NCBI GenBank assembly: GCA_025451135.1
Contig: JANWKW010000150.1
Location: forward strand, 1 to 5,721
DNA: 5,721 bases
Reading direction: 5' to 3'
Origin: Vulcanimicrobiia bacterium
GTDB taxonomy: Bacteria > Vulcanimicrobiota > Vulcanimicrobiia > Vulcanimicrobiales > Vulcanimicrobiaceae
Part shown: positions 5,476-5,721 of the stretch, piece by piece
Numbering within the stretch: position 1 is the stretch's first letter
How the letters are laid out: each line of letters starts with the position of its first letter
Program-made: the position numbers and the translations under genes
The notes under the pieces: model-generated
Database searches by the model: none
Seen by the model: only the letters and a program-made list of their open reading frames with translations
What the model was told of the DNA's origin: nothing

Positions 5476-5721
5476 ATGAACGTGAAAAGACTCGTAGCGA
5501 TCGCGGCACTCTTGTCGCTCGCACTCCCGGCGCTGCCTTCGGCGGCAGACACCGTCACCAAACCCGTCACCGTCAAGTGGAACACGCAAGCGGTCGCGAC
5601 CCTGACGGTCGTCACCAACTACTCCGCCGCGGCGGCCCAGGGACTCGGCGCACCGTCGATCCTGGCGAACGTCAACGGCGGCGCGGGTGCGTGCTCGGCG
5701 ACCGGCTCGGGCTCCGAGACC
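5476..5721 (+). CDS. Small secreted protein of unknown function, 5' part, truncated by window edge
   Basis: This frame runs open for 82 codons from ATG 5476 to the right edge. It starts with a classic Sec signal peptide: MNVKR, hydrophobic LVAIAALLSLALPAL, and cleavage probably at PSAA-D (about residue 24). The visible mature part (DTVTKPVTVKWNTQAVATLT, then Ala/Gly-rich sequence with one Cys near residue 75) suggests beta strands. No family can be named. The AAAGGA at 5468-5473 is only two bases from ATG 5476 but 8 bases from an in-frame GTG at 5482, so GTG may be the true start (two residues shorter). A strong sigma-28 promoter lies immediately upstream, implying expression with the late flagellar genes. 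A secreted subunit of a surface fibre is one possibility given the barrel-protein neighbour, but this is speculation. Confidence 0.82.
   Translation, partial: MNVKRLVAIAALLSLALPALPSAADTVTKPVTVKWNTQAVATLTVVTNYSAAAAQGLGAPSILANVNGGAGACSATGSGSET

Noticed and set aside
5444..5479. Eleven-codon upstream frame whose TGA overlaps the ATG at 5476 (ATGA)
   Set aside because: It has no ribosome binding site and no evidence of conservation. A leader-peptide role is possible but unsupported.
1..5721. CRISPR arrays, tRNA or rRNA genes, insertion sequences
   Set aside because: No spaced direct repeats, cloverleaf sequences, rRNA motifs, transposase frames or terminal inverted repeats were seen.

Overview
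The window is GC-rich bacterial DNA with strong G/C bias at third codon positions and Ala/Gly/Arg-rich proteins. It carries a flagellin, a predicted secreted beta-barrel surface protein and a magnesium-sensing riboswitch. This suggests a motile, probably diderm, high-GC bacterium. A lineage such as Eremiobacterota/Vulcanimicrobiota (WPS-2) would fit, but that is an impression from protein style. No rRNA or other marker gene is present to place it.

Layout. (1) Positions 1-531, minus strand: the first 177 codons of a PRC-barrel protein of the type usually followed by MgtE-N and CBS domains; its 3' end lies outside the left edge. (2) Positions 532-826, minus strand: not empty DNA but a regulatory leader. 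It holds a probable promoter, an M-box (ykoK-type, Mg2+) riboswitch aptamer at about 799-618, an intrinsic terminator at 591-554 and the ribosome binding site. (3) Positions 827-2191, minus strand: a complete flagellin with conserved ends and a variable beta-rich centre. (4) Positions 2192-2364: a divergent regulatory region with a sigma-28 (FliA/SigD)-type promoter for the flagellin and a weaker sigma-28-like site facing the other way. (5) Positions 2365-5427, plus strand: a large exported protein with signal peptide, Pro/Ser-rich linker, a long beta-barrel-like region and several Ig-like/carboxypeptidase-regulatory-like C-terminal modules. (6) Positions 5390-5416: a near-perfect sigma-28 promoter buried in the last codons of that gene. 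(7) Positions 5476-5721, plus strand: the start of a small secreted beta-rich protein cut by the right edge.

How the parts may work together. The left module reads as Mg2+-repressed expression of a divalent-cation homeostasis protein. The riboswitch shows a visible switching element: the hexamer CCTCGC occurs in both the aptamer P1 5' strand and the terminator stem, and both copies can pair with the same P1 3' strand. The right module reads as a flagellar-class (sigma-28) regulon in which the filament protein is expressed alongside two exported surface proteins of unknown role. No terminator is visible between the flagellin stop codon and the M-box, so the riboswitch terminator may also end flagellin readthrough transcripts.
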